Notes under the pieces: model-generated
The model's input: the letters and a program-made list of their open reading frames with translations, nothing else
Databases searched by the model: none
Told to the model about the DNA's origin: nothing
NCBI RefSeq assembly: GCF_018612915.1
Contig: NZ_JAGGRL010000005.1
Span: 1-64,000, forward strand
Reading direction: 5' to 3'
DNA from: Stenotrophomonas sp. ISL-67
GTDB taxonomy: Bacteria > Pseudomonadota > Gammaproteobacteria > Xanthomonadales > Xanthomonadaceae
DNA length: 64,000 bases
Shown: positions 9,312 through 19,220 of the stretch, in pieces
Layout of the letters: every line of letters starts with the position of its first letter
How positions within the stretch are numbered: the first letter of the stretch is position 1
Program-made: the position numbers and the translations under genes

Positions 9312-10672
9312 GTGTAGATGTAGTTGGAGCCGCCGTCGACGGTACCCAGCATCCGCGCCGAACCGAAGATGCCCGAACGGTGCGAGACGCCGAACCCGAA
9401 GTACAGCTCGTGCCAGCGTTCGCTGCCGAAAATGTCGCCCAGGCTCACGTCGATGCTGGGGTCCAGGTAGTTGAGCACCTTGGAGGTATTGCGCTCGCGG
9501 CGAGCCTGCGACTGCACTTCGGCATACGGCACGCGCTCGGCATAGGACACACCGAAGCCGAAGCCGAGCCGGGTCTTGACCCGGTGTGACCACGGGAAGC
9601 CGTAGTAGAAGGCCTTCATGTACGCATCTATCTGCCACGAATCGGGCTGGTGGCCCTTTTCGTCATGACGCAGCACGCCCACGTAGCCGACCAGGTCCAG
9701 TGGCCAGCCGTTGAGTCCTGACACGAACGGGCGGCCCACGTGCACGCCCCAGATGTCGGTGGGGTCGTCGTTGTTCAAGCTGACGCAGCTGAAGGTCATG
9801 ATCTTGACCAGGTGGCAGCCATCGTCCGAATCGCGGCCGTAGAACACCTTCACGTAGGTGGGAGTGCCTTCCTTGTCCCAGCGCACCTGGCCGTTGCCGA
9901 AATCGTAGGCGGCGCCGAGCATGGCGCCCCACTGCATGTCGCTGTCCACGAGCGGGCTGTTGCGGATGGTGCTGGCGTAGCGCTTGGCGAACACGCCGCC
10001 GACCAGGCTCCAGTTCTGCAGGATGCGGTAGCGGCCATACAGGCCAGCGGTGATGTCCACCCCGCTGCCGGCCGAGTACTCGGTGCGTTCGGGGGTTACC
10101 TCGTCGGGCTCCACGCCGAAGTAGTAGTCGTTGAGCTTGGCGCTGCGCCAACCCAGGGTGAGTACCGGCTGCAGCGCCCAGCGGTCGCCACGCCAGGTAT
10201 ACCCATAGCCGGCGCGCACTTCGGTGCCATTGGAACTGTTGGAGATGTCCTGGCGGACGGTGAAGTCCAACGCATGGTTGTTGTGCTTGAAGTAGTAACG
10301 GGCGCCGGCGTCGGCCTCGCTGTTGCGGGTTTCCATGCCTTCGAGGATGTCGGGGGTTTCATCTTCCGGGTAGCCTTCCAGCCGCCGTTCGACGAACAGC
10401 TCCAGGCCCTGGTCCTCGTGCGGGGTGAAGCGCACGCCCGCCGCGTTGGAGCGCAGGAAGAAGCGCTCGCCCTCGTACAGGTACAGCGGCATGATATCGA
10501 CGCGATCGTCGGCACCTTTGTAGGGCGACGATTCGATCCGGCCGAGGAAGCCCAGCCCCGCACTGCCGGGTTCTTCGAGGATCGTGCCGAGCATGGCGTC
10601 CTGCGCGGCCACCGGGGCGGCGGCCGCCAGTGCGCTGACCAGCAGCAGCTTTCGTAGTCTGCGCGTTGCCAT
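9290..10672 (-). CDS. MipA/OmpV family outer membrane protein with long C-terminal extension
   Basis: 460 residues with signal peptide (LLLVSALAAAAPVAAQ). Residues about 30-270 follow the MipA/OmpV pattern: GLGFLGRIESSPYKGADDR, LEGMETRNSEADAGARYYF, and a barrel of alternating strands. MipA proteins normally have about 250-270 residues. Here a further 180 residues follow, from about residue 275, with their own strand pattern and two Cys (DDGCHL, FSCVSL), ending in a terminal Phe as outer membrane barrels do. The extension is not recognised with certainty. Only 8 bp separate it from the upstream porin gene, so the two are probably cotranscribed. E. coli MipA scaffolds MltA and PBP1B; that role is not shown here. 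Confidence 0.7.
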   Translation of the reverse strand: MATRRLRKLLLVSALAAAAPVAAQDAMLGTILEEPGSAGLGFLGRIESSPYKGADDRVDIMPLYLYEGERFFLRSNAAGVRFTPHEDQGLELFVERRLEGYPEDETPDILEGMETRNSEADAGARYYFKHNNHALDFTVRQDISNSSNGTEVRAGYGYTWRGDRWALQPVLTLGWRSAKLNDYYFGVEPDEVTPERTEYSAGSGVDITAGLYGRYRILQNWSLVGGVFAKRYASTIRNSPLVDSDMQWGAMLGAAYDFGNGQVRWDKEGTPTYVKVFYGRDSDDGCHLVKIMTFSCVSLNNDDPTDIWGVHVGRPFVSGLNGWPLDLVGYVGVLRHDEKGHQPDSWQIDAYMKAFYYGFPWSHRVKTRLGFGFGVSYAERVPYAEVQSQARRERNTSKVLNYLDPSIDVSLGDIFGSERWHELYFGFGVSHRSGIFGSARMLGTVDGGSNYIYTYLEGAF

Positions 10673-10680
10673 GACGCCTC

Positions 10681-12141
10681 CTATCTCACGAAGTCGTACT
10701 TGAGCGCCGTCTGCAGGCGGAACACATCGCCACTGGCACCACTCTGCTCCTGCAGCTTGCCGTACAGCAACTCGGCGCCCCAGCTCCAGCTCGGCGCCGG
10801 CTGCCAGATGATGTTGGCGGCGGCGTAATCGCTGCGGCGGAACACCGATGGGTCAAGCAGCGGGTCGCGTTCCAGATAGAGCCGGCTGTAGGTCAGGGTG
10901 GAACGCCAGCGCTGCGTCCAGTGGTGGGTGTAGCCGAGCCAGCCGCCGTACTGCTGCAGCACCTGCAGGTCGCCCTGCGGGTCGACCACGCCATCGACAT
11001 TCACTCCGCCCAGGTCGCCGATGAAGGCGGCGATACCCTGCCCGCCCACGGCGCCGAACACCAGGTAGTTGCCGTTGTCGCCCCAGCCCCAGGTTCCGCT
11101 GAGGGCCAGGCCGCCGGCGGTGGCGCTGTCACTGCCTTCATTGCTGTCCTGCGCCGAATCGTAGGCCAGGTAGCGCAGCAGGCCCGACGCCTGCAGGCTG
11201 CCCCAACCCGCCTCGTGCCGCGCGGCCAACACCAGGTTGGGCGCGGCCGTGCGCGAGCGTTGGGTGACGCCGGAGAACTGCAGTTCCGGCGCGCGATGCT
11301 CGGCGGCCAGGATCAACTGGTTGCCGTTGCCCAGCGGGAAATACTGGCGGACGCTGGCCAGCCGCGCGAACGGCGATGCCGGCGGGCCGGCGAAGTCCAG
11401 CGTATCGGGGCCGGAGTCCAGGTCCATGAAGGCCGACCAGCCGAAGCCCACATAGGTGTTGCCGAGCTGCCCCCAGGCGTGGCGCAGGCGGTAGCCGTAG
11501 CTGCCACCCGAGCCGAAGAAATCGTTCTGGATAAGGAACCGCAGCTGGCCGGCATCGGTGTTGCGGCGCCCTTCGAAGGTGAGCCGGGTCTGCCGGGCGT
11601 GCATGTTGAAGCGCGAGCTGTCACGCCCGCCATCGACGGGAATGGACGAAGGAACGAACTCGTCGGTGACCCCGGCGTCGCCGCTGTCGAACATCGCATC
11701 CAGCTTGGCGTAACCGCCCAGCCGCAGCCAGGTTTCGGTGCCGGGAATCACGAAGAAACCTTCCAGGTCATCACCCGGTGGCACTTCGTTGTCGGCGCGG
11801 GCGGTGGCCTGGTCGTCCTCATCGAAGGTGTCACGCGCCGGCAGTGGCGAGGGCTTGACCTTCATTGCTTCGGGCGACGCCACTGCGATTGGCTGGGCAG
11901 GCCCACCTACCGCGCCCGGTACGGCCACAACGGCGGTTGCCGATTGCGCCGGGCTGGCCGGTGCGGGCTGGGCGGTGCTGGCCTGCCCGGATTCGAGTGC
12001 CTGGATGCGCGCGGTCAGCATCTCCACGGTCTGGCGCAGGCGCTGGAGTTCGGCGTCCTGGGTGGCGTCGCGGGTCTGGGCCGCGACGGCGCCTGGCAGC
12101 AGCACGGCGGCCAGGCAGAAGGATCGGGTGGGAATGCGCAT
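10681..12141 (-). CDS. DcaP-like outer membrane porin
   Basis: 486 residues from the ATG at 12141 (GAGGG 9 bp upstream), giving a clean signal peptide MRIPTRSFCLAAVLLPGAVA. Mature residues about 22-60 form a coiled coil (QDAELQRLRQTVEMLTARIQ), followed by a Pro/Ala-rich linker. The barrel begins near FFVIPGTETWLRLGGYAKLD, the DcaP/porin-O hallmark. Other barrel signatures are ARQTRLTFEGRR and a C-terminal YDFVR aromatic strand. DcaP proteins are trimeric channels for small dicarboxylates and related anions. It is cotranscribed with the MipA-like gene downstream. A 40 bp gap separates it from the upstream efflux operon, which runs in the same direction, so read-through is possible. Confidence 0.75.
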   Translation of the reverse strand: MRIPTRSFCLAAVLLPGAVAAQTRDATQDAELQRLRQTVEMLTARIQALESGQASTAQPAPASPAQSATAVVAVPGAVGGPAQPIAVASPEAMKVKPSPLPARDTFDEDDQATARADNEVPPGDDLEGFFVIPGTETWLRLGGYAKLDAMFDSGDAGVTDEFVPSSIPVDGGRDSSRFNMHARQTRLTFEGRRNTDAGQLRFLIQNDFFGSGGSYGYRLRHAWGQLGNTYVGFGWSAFMDLDSGPDTLDFAGPPASPFARLASVRQYFPLGNGNQLILAAEHRAPELQFSGVTQRSRTAAPNLVLAARHEAGWGSLQASGLLRYLAYDSAQDSNEGSDSATAGGLALSGTWGWGDNGNYLVFGAVGGQGIAAFIGDLGGVNVDGVVDPQGDLQVLQQYGGWLGYTHHWTQRWRSTLTYSRLYLERDPLLDPSVFRRSDYAAANIIWQPAPSWSWGAELLYGKLQEQSGASGDVFRLQTALKYDFVR

Positions 12142-12181
12142 GGAAGGCGGCCCTCGCAGGGAAGTCGAAAACACGAATGGA

Positions 12182-13600
12182 TCAATCGGCGGGAACCACC
12201 CGCTGGCCCTGTCCGCCGCCCAGTGCGGCGTACAGGTTCACGGCGTCCTGCAATGCCGCTGCACGCAGCTGCAGCAGGTTCTGTTCGGCGGCGAAGTGGT
12301 TGCGCTCGGCATCGAGCACTTCCAGGTACGGAGTGAGTCCCACGTCGTAGCGGTCGTGCGCGGTCACCACCAGCGCCTGCTGCACTTCCACCGCGCGAAT
12401 CTGCGCAGCGATCTGGCGGTCGTTCTGCTCGGCGGCGACCAGGCCGCTGGCGACCTCGCGGAACGCGTTCTGCACGGTGGACTGGTAGGCCACCTCGCGT
12501 TCGTCGCGGGCGGCATTGGCCGCATCCACGCGGGCGCGGCGGGCACCCCAGTCGAGCAGTGGCAGTACTGCCCCGGCGCCGAACGACCAGACCCGGTTGC
12601 TGTCCGACACCAGTCCAGACAGATCGCTGGACGCGTACCCTCCCGCACCGGTCAGCGCGATGATCGGGAAGTACAGCGCCCGCGCAGCGCCGATGTTGGC
12701 GTTGGCCGCGCGCAGCTGGTGCTCGGCCAGGCGCACGTCCGGGCGCGCTTCCAGCAGCGCCGACGGCAGGCCCGGATCGAGCTGGGTGAGCTGCGCGGCC
12801 GGGTCCAGCGGCAGCCCGGACGGCAGCGCTGGCGGCAGCGGCACGCCCACCAGGAACTGCAACAGCTGAAGTGCCTGTCCCTGGCTGCGCCGCAACTGCG
12901 CCAACTGCAGCTCGGTCTGGGTCACCAGTGCGTAGGACTGGTTGAAGTCGATGGACGAAGTCAGCCCGGCGTCCATGCGCAGCTGCGCCAGTTCGAGGGT
13001 TTCGTTACGGCTGGCCAGTGAGCGTTCGGCCAGCACGATGCCTTCATCGCTGGCGCGCACGGCGTAGTAGCTCGCCGCCACGTTCGCCACCAGCGAGAGT
13101 TCGGCGGTGTTGCGGGCCTCTTCCGTGGCCAGGTACTGGCGGCGGGCCACCTCGCTGAGGTTGGCCACGCGGCCCCAGAAATCCAGCTCGAACGAGGGGA
13201 TGCCCACCTGCAATGCATAACTGTCGACGGTGACCCGGGGTGCGCCGTCAGCCGCGCTGAGTGGGGTGCGTAGTCGCTGTCCGGAAGCGCTGGCGTCCAG
13301 CCCGGGAAGGCGCTGGCTGCGCTGGATGCGGAACTGCGCACGGGCCTGTTCGATGCGGGCGGCGGCACCGGCCAGGTCGCGGTTGTAGACCAGCGCCTGG
13401 CCGATCAGGTCACGCAGTACCGGATCATGGAAAAAGCCCTGCCAGGCAATGCCTGGTGCGAGTGCGCCCTCGGCAGTGGACGGCGGGAACGCCGCAGGCA
13501 CCGGCGCTTCCGGGCGCACGTAGTTCGGCGCCAGGTTGCAGCCGCACAGCTGGCCGACCGCCAGCAGCGCACCCACCCGCCAGAGCATGCCGTTACGCAT
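12182..13600 (-). CDS. RND efflux outer membrane lipoprotein, OprM/NodT family
   Basis: 472 residues from the ATG at 13600 (AGAGGG upstream), which places the lipobox LCGC correctly at about residue 20; longer readings into the upstream gene are rejected. It starts mature as CNLAPNYVRPEAPVP, the standard OprM/NodT entry. Two OEP repeats follow (about 60-250 and 270-455), with ARPDVRLAEHQLRAANANIGAARALYFP at the second repeat. It forms the trimeric exit duct of a tripartite pump. The start lies 8 bp inside the RND gene, so translation is coupled to it. Confidence 0.9.
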   Translation of the reverse strand: MRNGMLWRVGALLAVGQLCGCNLAPNYVRPEAPVPAAFPPSTAEGALAPGIAWQGFFHDPVLRDLIGQALVYNRDLAGAAARIEQARAQFRIQRSQRLPGLDASASGQRLRTPLSAADGAPRVTVDSYALQVGIPSFELDFWGRVANLSEVARRQYLATEEARNTAELSLVANVAASYYAVRASDEGIVLAERSLASRNETLELAQLRMDAGLTSSIDFNQSYALVTQTELQLAQLRRSQGQALQLLQFLVGVPLPPALPSGLPLDPAAQLTQLDPGLPSALLEARPDVRLAEHQLRAANANIGAARALYFPIIALTGAGGYASSDLSGLVSDSNRVWSFGAGAVLPLLDWGARRARVDAANAARDEREVAYQSTVQNAFREVASGLVAAEQNDRQIAAQIRAVEVQQALVVTAHDRYDVGLTPYLEVLDAERNHFAAEQNLLQLRAAALQDAVNLYAALGGGQGQRVVPAD

Positions 13601-16600
13601 CGGTGCCCTCTCTGCCTGCTGGTGCGGCGGGATCGGCCGTGCGCGGGCGCGCGCGGCGGCGCAGCAGGAAGTAGAACAGCGGGGTGAAGAAGATGCCGAA
13701 CAGGGTGGCGCTGAGCATGCTGCCCAGCACGCCGGTACCCACCGCCTGGCGGCTGGCCGCGCCGGCACCGGTGGCGACCACCAGCGGCACCATGCCTACG
13801 ATGAAGGTCAGGCTGGTCATCAGGATCGGGCGCAACCGCTGCTGCGCGGCCTGCAGGATCGCATCGCGCACTGGCACGCCGCGCGCTTCCTCGTCCAGCC
13901 CGAACTGCACGATCAGAATGGCGTTCTTGGCGGCCAGGCCGATGATGGTGACCAGGCCCACGGTGAAGTACACATCGGCGGACATCCCGCGCGCGGCGGT
14001 GAACACCACGGCGCCGAGGATGCCCAGCGGTACCACCAGCAGCACGATCACCGGTGTGACCCAGCTTTCGTACAGCGCCGCCAGCAGCAGGAACGCCACG
14101 ATGAAGGCCAGCCCGAGCAGCATGCCCACCTGCCCTGACGCTTCGCGTTCTTCACGTGCCGTGCCGGTCCACTCATGCCGCATGCCCGGCGGCAGCACCT
14201 GGTCGGCGATGTGTTCCATCTCCACCAGTGCGGCACCGCTGGACACGCCGGGGGCGCCCTGCCCCGATACCGTGGCCGACAGGAAACCGTTGTAACGCTC
14301 CACCTGCTGTTCGCCCACTGTCCAGCGGGTGGTGGCGAACGCCGAGAACGGCACCGACTGGCCATTGCTGCCGACCACCCGCAGGTCTGAGACGTCCTCG
14401 GCACGCATGCGCTGTTCCGCGTCGCCCTGGATGAACACGCGCAGCACATTGCCCTGGCGCACGAAATCGTTGACGTAGGCCGAGCCGAACATGATGCCCA
14501 GCGCCTGGTTGACCTGCGACAGCTGCACGCCCAGTGCGCGCGCCTGGGTACGGTCGATATCCACGAACAGCTGCGGGGCGCGTGGCATGCCTTCCGGGCG
14601 CACGCCGGTGAGCCGGTCGCTGGCGGCGGCACGTGCGGTAATGCCCATCGCCGCCGCATTCAAGCCGGGTCCACCCACACCGCTGCGGTCTTCGATCTTC
14701 ATGCTGAAGCCCGATGCATTGCCCAGCGACTGGATAGCAGGCGGATTGAGTGCGAACACCTGCGCCTGTGGAATGCGGGTAAAGGCGGCGCTCATGCGCG
14801 CGGCCAACGACATGGCGCTGCGCTCGCTGCCGCTGCGCTCGGCCCACGGGTGCAGGTCCACGAACGACATGCCCACCGCCTGGCCCTGGCCGAAGAAGCT
14901 GAAACCGATCACGGTGGCCACGTTGCGCACTTCCGGCTGCTGGCGCAGGATCGCCTCGGCCTGCTCGGCCGCGGCGCGGGTGCGTTCCATGGTGGCTCCG
15001 GGGGCGGCGTTGTAGGCCACGAAGATGTAACCCTGGTCCTCGGTGGGCAGGAAGCCGCCGGGCAGGCGTGCGTACAACAGGCCGGTGATCAGCGTGACCA
15101 CCACGAATACCCCGATCCAGAGCCACGGCCGCACCAGCATGCCGCCCACCCAGCCGGCATAGCTGCGGCTGCTCTTATCCAGCCCGGTGTTGATGGCGCT
15201 GAACAACCGGCGCCCGGGGCCGCCCTTCCCCATCTGCTCCTTGGCCGGGCGCAACATCGCGCCGCAGATGGCCGGGGCCAGGGTCAGCGACAGGATGGTG
15301 GAGACCACCAGCGACACGCTGAGCGTGACTGCGAACTGCCGGTAGATGCCGCCGGCCGAGCCGGGGAAGAAGCCCATGGGAATGAATACCGCCAGCAGCA
15401 CCAGCGTGGTGGCGATGATGGCGCCGGAAAGCTGGCCCATCGCCTTGGCGGTGGCCTCGCGGGGCGGCAACTCCTCCTCGCGCATGATCCGTTCGACGCT
15501 CTCGACGATCACGATGGCGTCGTCGTTGAGGATGCCGATCGCCACCACCATCGCAAACAGCGACAGCAGGTTGATCGAAACCCCGAACGCCAGCAGCCCC
15601 AGGCAGGCGCCGAGCAGCGACACCGGCACCACGATGGTGGGCAGGAACACGGCGCGCCAGCTCTGCAGGAACAGCAGGACGACAATCGAGACCAGCACCA
15701 GCGACTGCACCATGGTCACGGCAACGCCGTTGACCGATTCGGTGATGAACGGCGTGGTGTCGAACGGGGTCGTCCACTGCATGCCGTCCGGGAAGCTGGC
15801 TTCCAGGTCAAGCATGCGCTGGCGCACGGCGGTGGCGGTGGACAGCGCGTTTGCGCCCGTGGCCAGCGATACGGCCAGGCCGGCGGTCTCCTGGCCGTTC
15901 AAGCGCAGGTTGAACGCGTAGTTGTCGTTGCCCAGTTCCACCCGGGCCACATCGCCCAGGCGTACCGTGGCGGCACCGGGGGTGGCGCGGATGATCACCT
16001 GGCGGAACTGTTCCGGGGTGCTGAAGCGCCCACGCATGACGATCTGCGCGGTGGTTTCGGTTGACGGCGTGGTCGGCTGCAGGCCCAGGCCACCGCCGGC
16101 GGTCTGCGCGTTCTGCTCACGCACGGCGGCCATGACTTCGCCGGGCGAGATGCCGAAGCTGACCAGCTTCTCGCGGTCCAGCCAGATCCGCATCGCGTAG
16201 CTGGAGCCGAACAGGGTGACATCACCCACCCCATGCACGCGGCGCAGTTCGTCGGCGATGTTGCTGTTGGCGTAGTCGCCCAGTTCCAGCGCCGAGTAAC
16301 GGCCCTTGTCCGACTGCAGCGAGATCAGCATCAGGAAGCCGTTGCTGGCCTGGGTTACCCGCACCCCCATCTGCCGCACTTCTTCGGGCAGGCGGGGTTC
16401 AACCCGGGCCAGGCGGTCCTGCACCTGCGAGCGGGCGATGTCCAGGTCGGTACCGCTGCGGAAGGTGACGCGGATCTGCGCGGTACCGTTGGCGCGGCTG
16501 GTGGAGGTCATGAACAGGAAATCGTCCACGCCGCTCAATTCGTTCTCGATCACCGAGGTCACGGTGCGGTCCAGCGTCTGTGCGTCCGCGCCGACGAAGG

Positions 16601-16742
16601 TGGCCGAGATGCTCAGCGAGGGCGGCGCCACGTCGGGGTACTGCTCTACCGGAAGACTGCTGAGGGCGATGCCGCCGAACAGGATGGCGAACAGCGCGAT
16701 CACCCACGCCAACACCGGGCGGTAGACGAAATAGCCACTCAT
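13593..16742 (-). CDS. RND multidrug efflux transporter, HAE1 (AcrB/MexB) family
   Basis: 1049 residues, full family length. It shows the AcrB-type start (SGYFVYRPVLAWVIALFAI), the porter motif EQYPDVAPPSLSISATFVGA, and in TM4 the proton-relay Asp pair in AIGILNDDAIVIVE. The essential TM10 Lys is in GLAAKNAILIVQF. The protein drives drug/proton antiport from the inner membrane. It overlaps the MFP gene by ATGA upstream and the outer membrane gene downstream, giving the classical MFP-RND-OMF order. No TetR, LysR or two-component gene adjoins. I do not assign it to a named Sme pump. Confidence 0.93.
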   Translation of the reverse strand: MSGYFVYRPVLAWVIALFAILFGGIALSSLPVEQYPDVAPPSLSISATFVGADAQTLDRTVTSVIENELSGVDDFLFMTSTSRANGTAQIRVTFRSGTDLDIARSQVQDRLARVEPRLPEEVRQMGVRVTQASNGFLMLISLQSDKGRYSALELGDYANSNIADELRRVHGVGDVTLFGSSYAMRIWLDREKLVSFGISPGEVMAAVREQNAQTAGGGLGLQPTTPSTETTAQIVMRGRFSTPEQFRQVIIRATPGAATVRLGDVARVELGNDNYAFNLRLNGQETAGLAVSLATGANALSTATAVRQRMLDLEASFPDGMQWTTPFDTTPFITESVNGVAVTMVQSLVLVSIVVLLFLQSWRAVFLPTIVVPVSLLGACLGLLAFGVSINLLSLFAMVVAIGILNDDAIVIVESVERIMREEELPPREATAKAMGQLSGAIIATTLVLLAVFIPMGFFPGSAGGIYRQFAVTLSVSLVVSTILSLTLAPAICGAMLRPAKEQMGKGGPGRRLFSAINTGLDKSSRSYAGWVGGMLVRPWLWIGVFVVVTLITGLLYARLPGGFLPTEDQGYIFVAYNAAPGATMERTRAAAEQAEAILRQQPEVRNVATVIGFSFFGQGQAVGMSFVDLHPWAERSGSERSAMSLAARMSAAFTRIPQAQVFALNPPAIQSLGNASGFSMKIEDRSGVGGPGLNAAAMGITARAAASDRLTGVRPEGMPRAPQLFVDIDRTQARALGVQLSQVNQALGIMFGSAYVNDFVRQGNVLRVFIQGDAEQRMRAEDVSDLRVVGSNGQSVPFSAFATTRWTVGEQQVERYNGFLSATVSGQGAPGVSSGAALVEMEHIADQVLPPGMRHEWTGTAREEREASGQVGMLLGLAFIVAFLLLAALYESWVTPVIVLLVVPLGILGAVVFTAARGMSADVYFTVGLVTIIGLAAKNAILIVQFGLDEEARGVPVRDAILQAAQQRLRPILMTSLTFIVGMVPLVVATGAGAASRQAVGTGVLGSMLSATLFGIFFTPLFYFLLRRRARPRTADPAAPAGREGTDA

Positions 16743-17896
16743 GGCGCTTTGGCCTTGGCCTTGGCAATGGGCTCGGACTGGATGGACACCGGTTGCCCGG
16801 GCTGGATCTTGTGCCAGCCATCGACGATCACCCGGTCACCGGGCGTCAGCCCGGATTGCACTACCCAGCGCCCTCCGGCCTGTCCGGCCAGGGTGACCGC
16901 ACGACGCTCGGCGATGTTCTCGTCGTTGACCAGCATGACGGTGGCCTCGTCCTCGCCGATCTGGATGGCACGCTCGGGCAGGCTGGTGCCGTTGCGGACG
17001 CTCCCCACCGCCAGGATGCCGCGCACGAACTGGCCGGGCAGCAGGCGGCCGTCAGGGTTGGCGAAGCGCGCCCGCAGCGTGCGGCTGCCAGTGGCGGGAT
17101 CGATCGCGGTTTCGCTGAAGTCGACCACGCCGGGAGCAGGAAGGCGCTGGCCGCCATCGAGCAGGATGGTGACCTGCACCTTGTGGTCATCGCCCATGTC
17201 GATGCGGCCTTCGGCGATGCCGCGCTCCAGCTCGTTCATCGCGATGTTGGAAGGGTTGAAGATGACGAACGCTGGATCGACCTGGTCGATCCGGGTCAAC
17301 AGGGTGGCCGCTGCCGCACTGACCAGGGCACCTTCGCTGACCTGGGCGCGGCCGGTGCGGCCCTTGATCGGTGCGCGCACGGTAGCGTGGTCCAGTTGCA
17401 GCGTGGCGCGGTCCACCGCCGCCTGCGCCTCCATCAGCGCGGCATCGGCCTGGCGGAACGAGGCCTGCGCCGATTCGTATTCCTGCACGCTGACCGCCTT
17501 GCGCTGTACCAGCGTGGACAACCGTGCCCGCAGGGAAGCGGTCTGCGCCCGCGCCGCCCTCGCCGAGGCCAGCGATGCGCGGGCCTGCTGCAGCCTCGCC
17601 TGCAGGTCACGTGGGTCGATCTGGAACAACGGCGCATTGGCCTCTACTTCCGTGCCGTCGACATACAACTGTCGCTCGACGATCCCATCGGCACGTGCAC
17701 GCACGTCCGCAGAGCGGCTGGCTTCCACGCGCCCCGGCAGTTCCACCAGGTTGGGCACGGTCTGTGCCTTGACCACCTCCACCGCCACCAGTGTGGGCGG
17801 CCGTTGCGCATCATCTCCACCACCACGTCCACAACCGGTCGCCAGCGCAACCGCCATCAACAGACATGCACGCGCCATCCACCCAGGGGATTGCAT
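16739..17896 (-). CDS. RND efflux periplasmic adaptor lipoprotein (MFP)
   Basis: 385 residues from the ATG at 17896 with GGAGG 8 bp upstream; an in-frame GTG 8 codons earlier has poorer context. The lipobox is LATGC. After it come the barrel-sandwich half-motifs: VELPGRVEASRSADVRARADG and, after the helical hairpin, LDHATVRAPIKGRTGRAQVSEG. The hairpin holds long coiled-coil helices rich in Ala, Arg and Gln (about 100-165). Beta-barrel and membrane-proximal domains follow to the Lys/Ala-rich end. It bridges the RND pump and the outer membrane duct. First gene of the operon; the promoter must lie in the 73 bp after arcA or further upstream. Confidence 0.92.
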   Translation of the reverse strand: MQSPGWMARACLLMAVALATGCGRGGGDDAQRPPTLVAVEVVKAQTVPNLVELPGRVEASRSADVRARADGIVERQLYVDGTEVEANAPLFQIDPRDLQARLQQARASLASARAARAQTASLRARLSTLVQRKAVSVQEYESAQASFRQADAALMEAQAAVDRATLQLDHATVRAPIKGRTGRAQVSEGALVSAAAATLLTRIDQVDPAFVIFNPSNIAMNELERGIAEGRIDMGDDHKVQVTILLDGGQRLPAPGVVDFSETAIDPATGSRTLRARFANPDGRLLPGQFVRGILAVGSVRNGTSLPERAIQIGEDEATVMLVNDENIAERRAVTLAGQAGGRWVVQSGLTPGDRVIVDGWHKIQPGQPVSIQSEPIAKAKAKAP

Positions 17897-17922
17897 CCTT
17901 CCGGCCTCCGCGGTTCGCACGG

Positions 17923-17945
17923 CGGCGGCACCCGGCCGGCCGCCG
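17923..17945 (-). terminator. GC-rich hairpin downstream of arcA
   Basis: A 7 bp perfect GC stem (17923-17929 with 17939-17945) and a 9-base loop lie 25 bp past the arcA stop on the minus strand. There is no T-run, so termination is only suggested; it also sits just upstream of the MFP ribosome site. Confidence 0.3.
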
Positions 17946-17969
17946 TGACGGGAAATGTCAGCGCAGCGC

Positions 17970-19220
17970 CTAGAAGGCCACCGCGTCGCGGATCAACGGA
18001 CAGGTCATGCAGTGGCCACCACCCCGGCCCCGCCCCAGCTCGGCCCCGACAATGCTGATCACTTCAATGCCCTGCTTGCGCAGGTCGGTATTGGTCTGGG
18101 TGCTGCGGTCGTAGGCGACCACCACACCTGGCGCCATGGCCACCAGGTTGTTGCCGCTGTCCCACTGCGAGCGCTCGGCCGCATAGCGATCGCCGCCGGA
18201 TTCGACGATGCGCAGCTGCTTGAAGCCGAGCGCCTCGGCCACCACGTCATTGAAGTGCTTCTTCTCGAACACGATCTCGAAGCCCGGCGCCTTGTCGCTG
18301 GGGTGCAGCGACACCGTATGGATCTGGTCGACGATGCCCGGGAACACGGTCACCACGTCGCGGTCGGCGAAGGTGAACACGGTATCCAGGTGCATGGCCG
18401 AGCGCAGCTTGGGCATGACCGCCACGATCACCCGCTTGGCCGCGCCGTTCTTGAACAGCGACTGTGCCAGCTGGGTGATGGCGGTACGCGAAGTGCGCTC
18501 GCTCATGCCGATCAGCACGATGCCGTTGCCGGGAATCAGCACGTCGCCGCCTTCCAGGGTGGCATTGCCGTGGTCGACGGTGGGGTCGCCGAACCAGATC
18601 GGGAATTTGGCCGTGGCGAAATCCGGGTGGAACTTGTAGATGGCGGTGGTGAGGATGGTTTCCTCGTGACGCGCCGGCCAGTACAGCGGATTGAGGGTCA
18701 CGCCCTGGTAGATCCAGCAGGTGGTGTCGCGGGTGTACAGCGTATTGGGCAGGGGCGGCAACAGGTAGCCGACAATGTCGGGCTGTGCGCGTGCGGCCTG
18801 CAGCGTAGGCCCGGCGAAGTCGTCCGGCAGGTCGAACACGCTCAGGCCGCCGATCAGCGTTTCGGCCAGCTGGCGCGCCGGCAGCGCCTGCAGGTAGGCG
18901 CGCACTTCGGACATGAACTCCACGCCAACTTCATTGGCGTTGATCTGGTGATCCAGGATCCAGTTGCGCGCCTCGTCCAACTCCAGGGTCTCGGTCAACA
19001 GGTCGTGCATCTCCACCACGTCCACGCCACGGGCGCGCATCTTGGACATGAAGTCGAAATGATCGCGCTTGGCGTTGTCGACCCAGATCACGTCATCGAA
19101 CAGCAGGTCGTCCTTGTTGCGCGGGGTCAGCCGGCTGTGCGCCATGCCGGGCGCGCAGACCATCACCTTCTTGAGGACGCCGACTTCGGAATGAACGCCG
19201 TAGACAGTTGCACTGGACAT
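17970..19220 (-). CDS. arcA: Arginine deiminase
   Basis: 416 residues from the ATG at 19220, with GGAG 10 bp upstream; family members begin similarly ([19 protein letters not shown]). It hydrolyses arginine to citrulline and ammonia, the first step of the arginine deiminase route. Signature segments are present: [40 protein letters not shown]-like (broken here by me for length), [12 protein letters not shown], and the catalytic Cys near the C-terminus in [13 protein letters not shown]. No arcB or arcC adjoins, but two arginine/ornithine-type antiporters lie 3-6 kb away. Cytoplasmic. Confidence 0.93.
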   Translation of the reverse strand: MSSATVYGVHSEVGVLKKVMVCAPGMAHSRLTPRNKDDLLFDDVIWVDNAKRDHFDFMSKMRARGVDVVEMHDLLTETLELDEARNWILDHQINANEVGVEFMSEVRAYLQALPARQLAETLIGGLSVFDLPDDFAGPTLQAARAQPDIVGYLLPPLPNTLYTRDTTCWIYQGVTLNPLYWPARHEETILTTAIYKFHPDFATAKFPIWFGDPTVDHGNATLEGGDVLIPGNGIVLIGMSERTSRTAITQLAQSLFKNGAAKRVIVAVMPKLRSAMHLDTVFTFADRDVVTVFPGIVDQIHTVSLHPSDKAPGFEIVFEKKHFNDVVAEALGFKQLRIVESGGDRYAAERSQWDSGNNLVAMAPGVVVAYDRSTQTNTDLRKQGIEVISIVGAELGRGRGGGHCMTCPLIRDAVAF

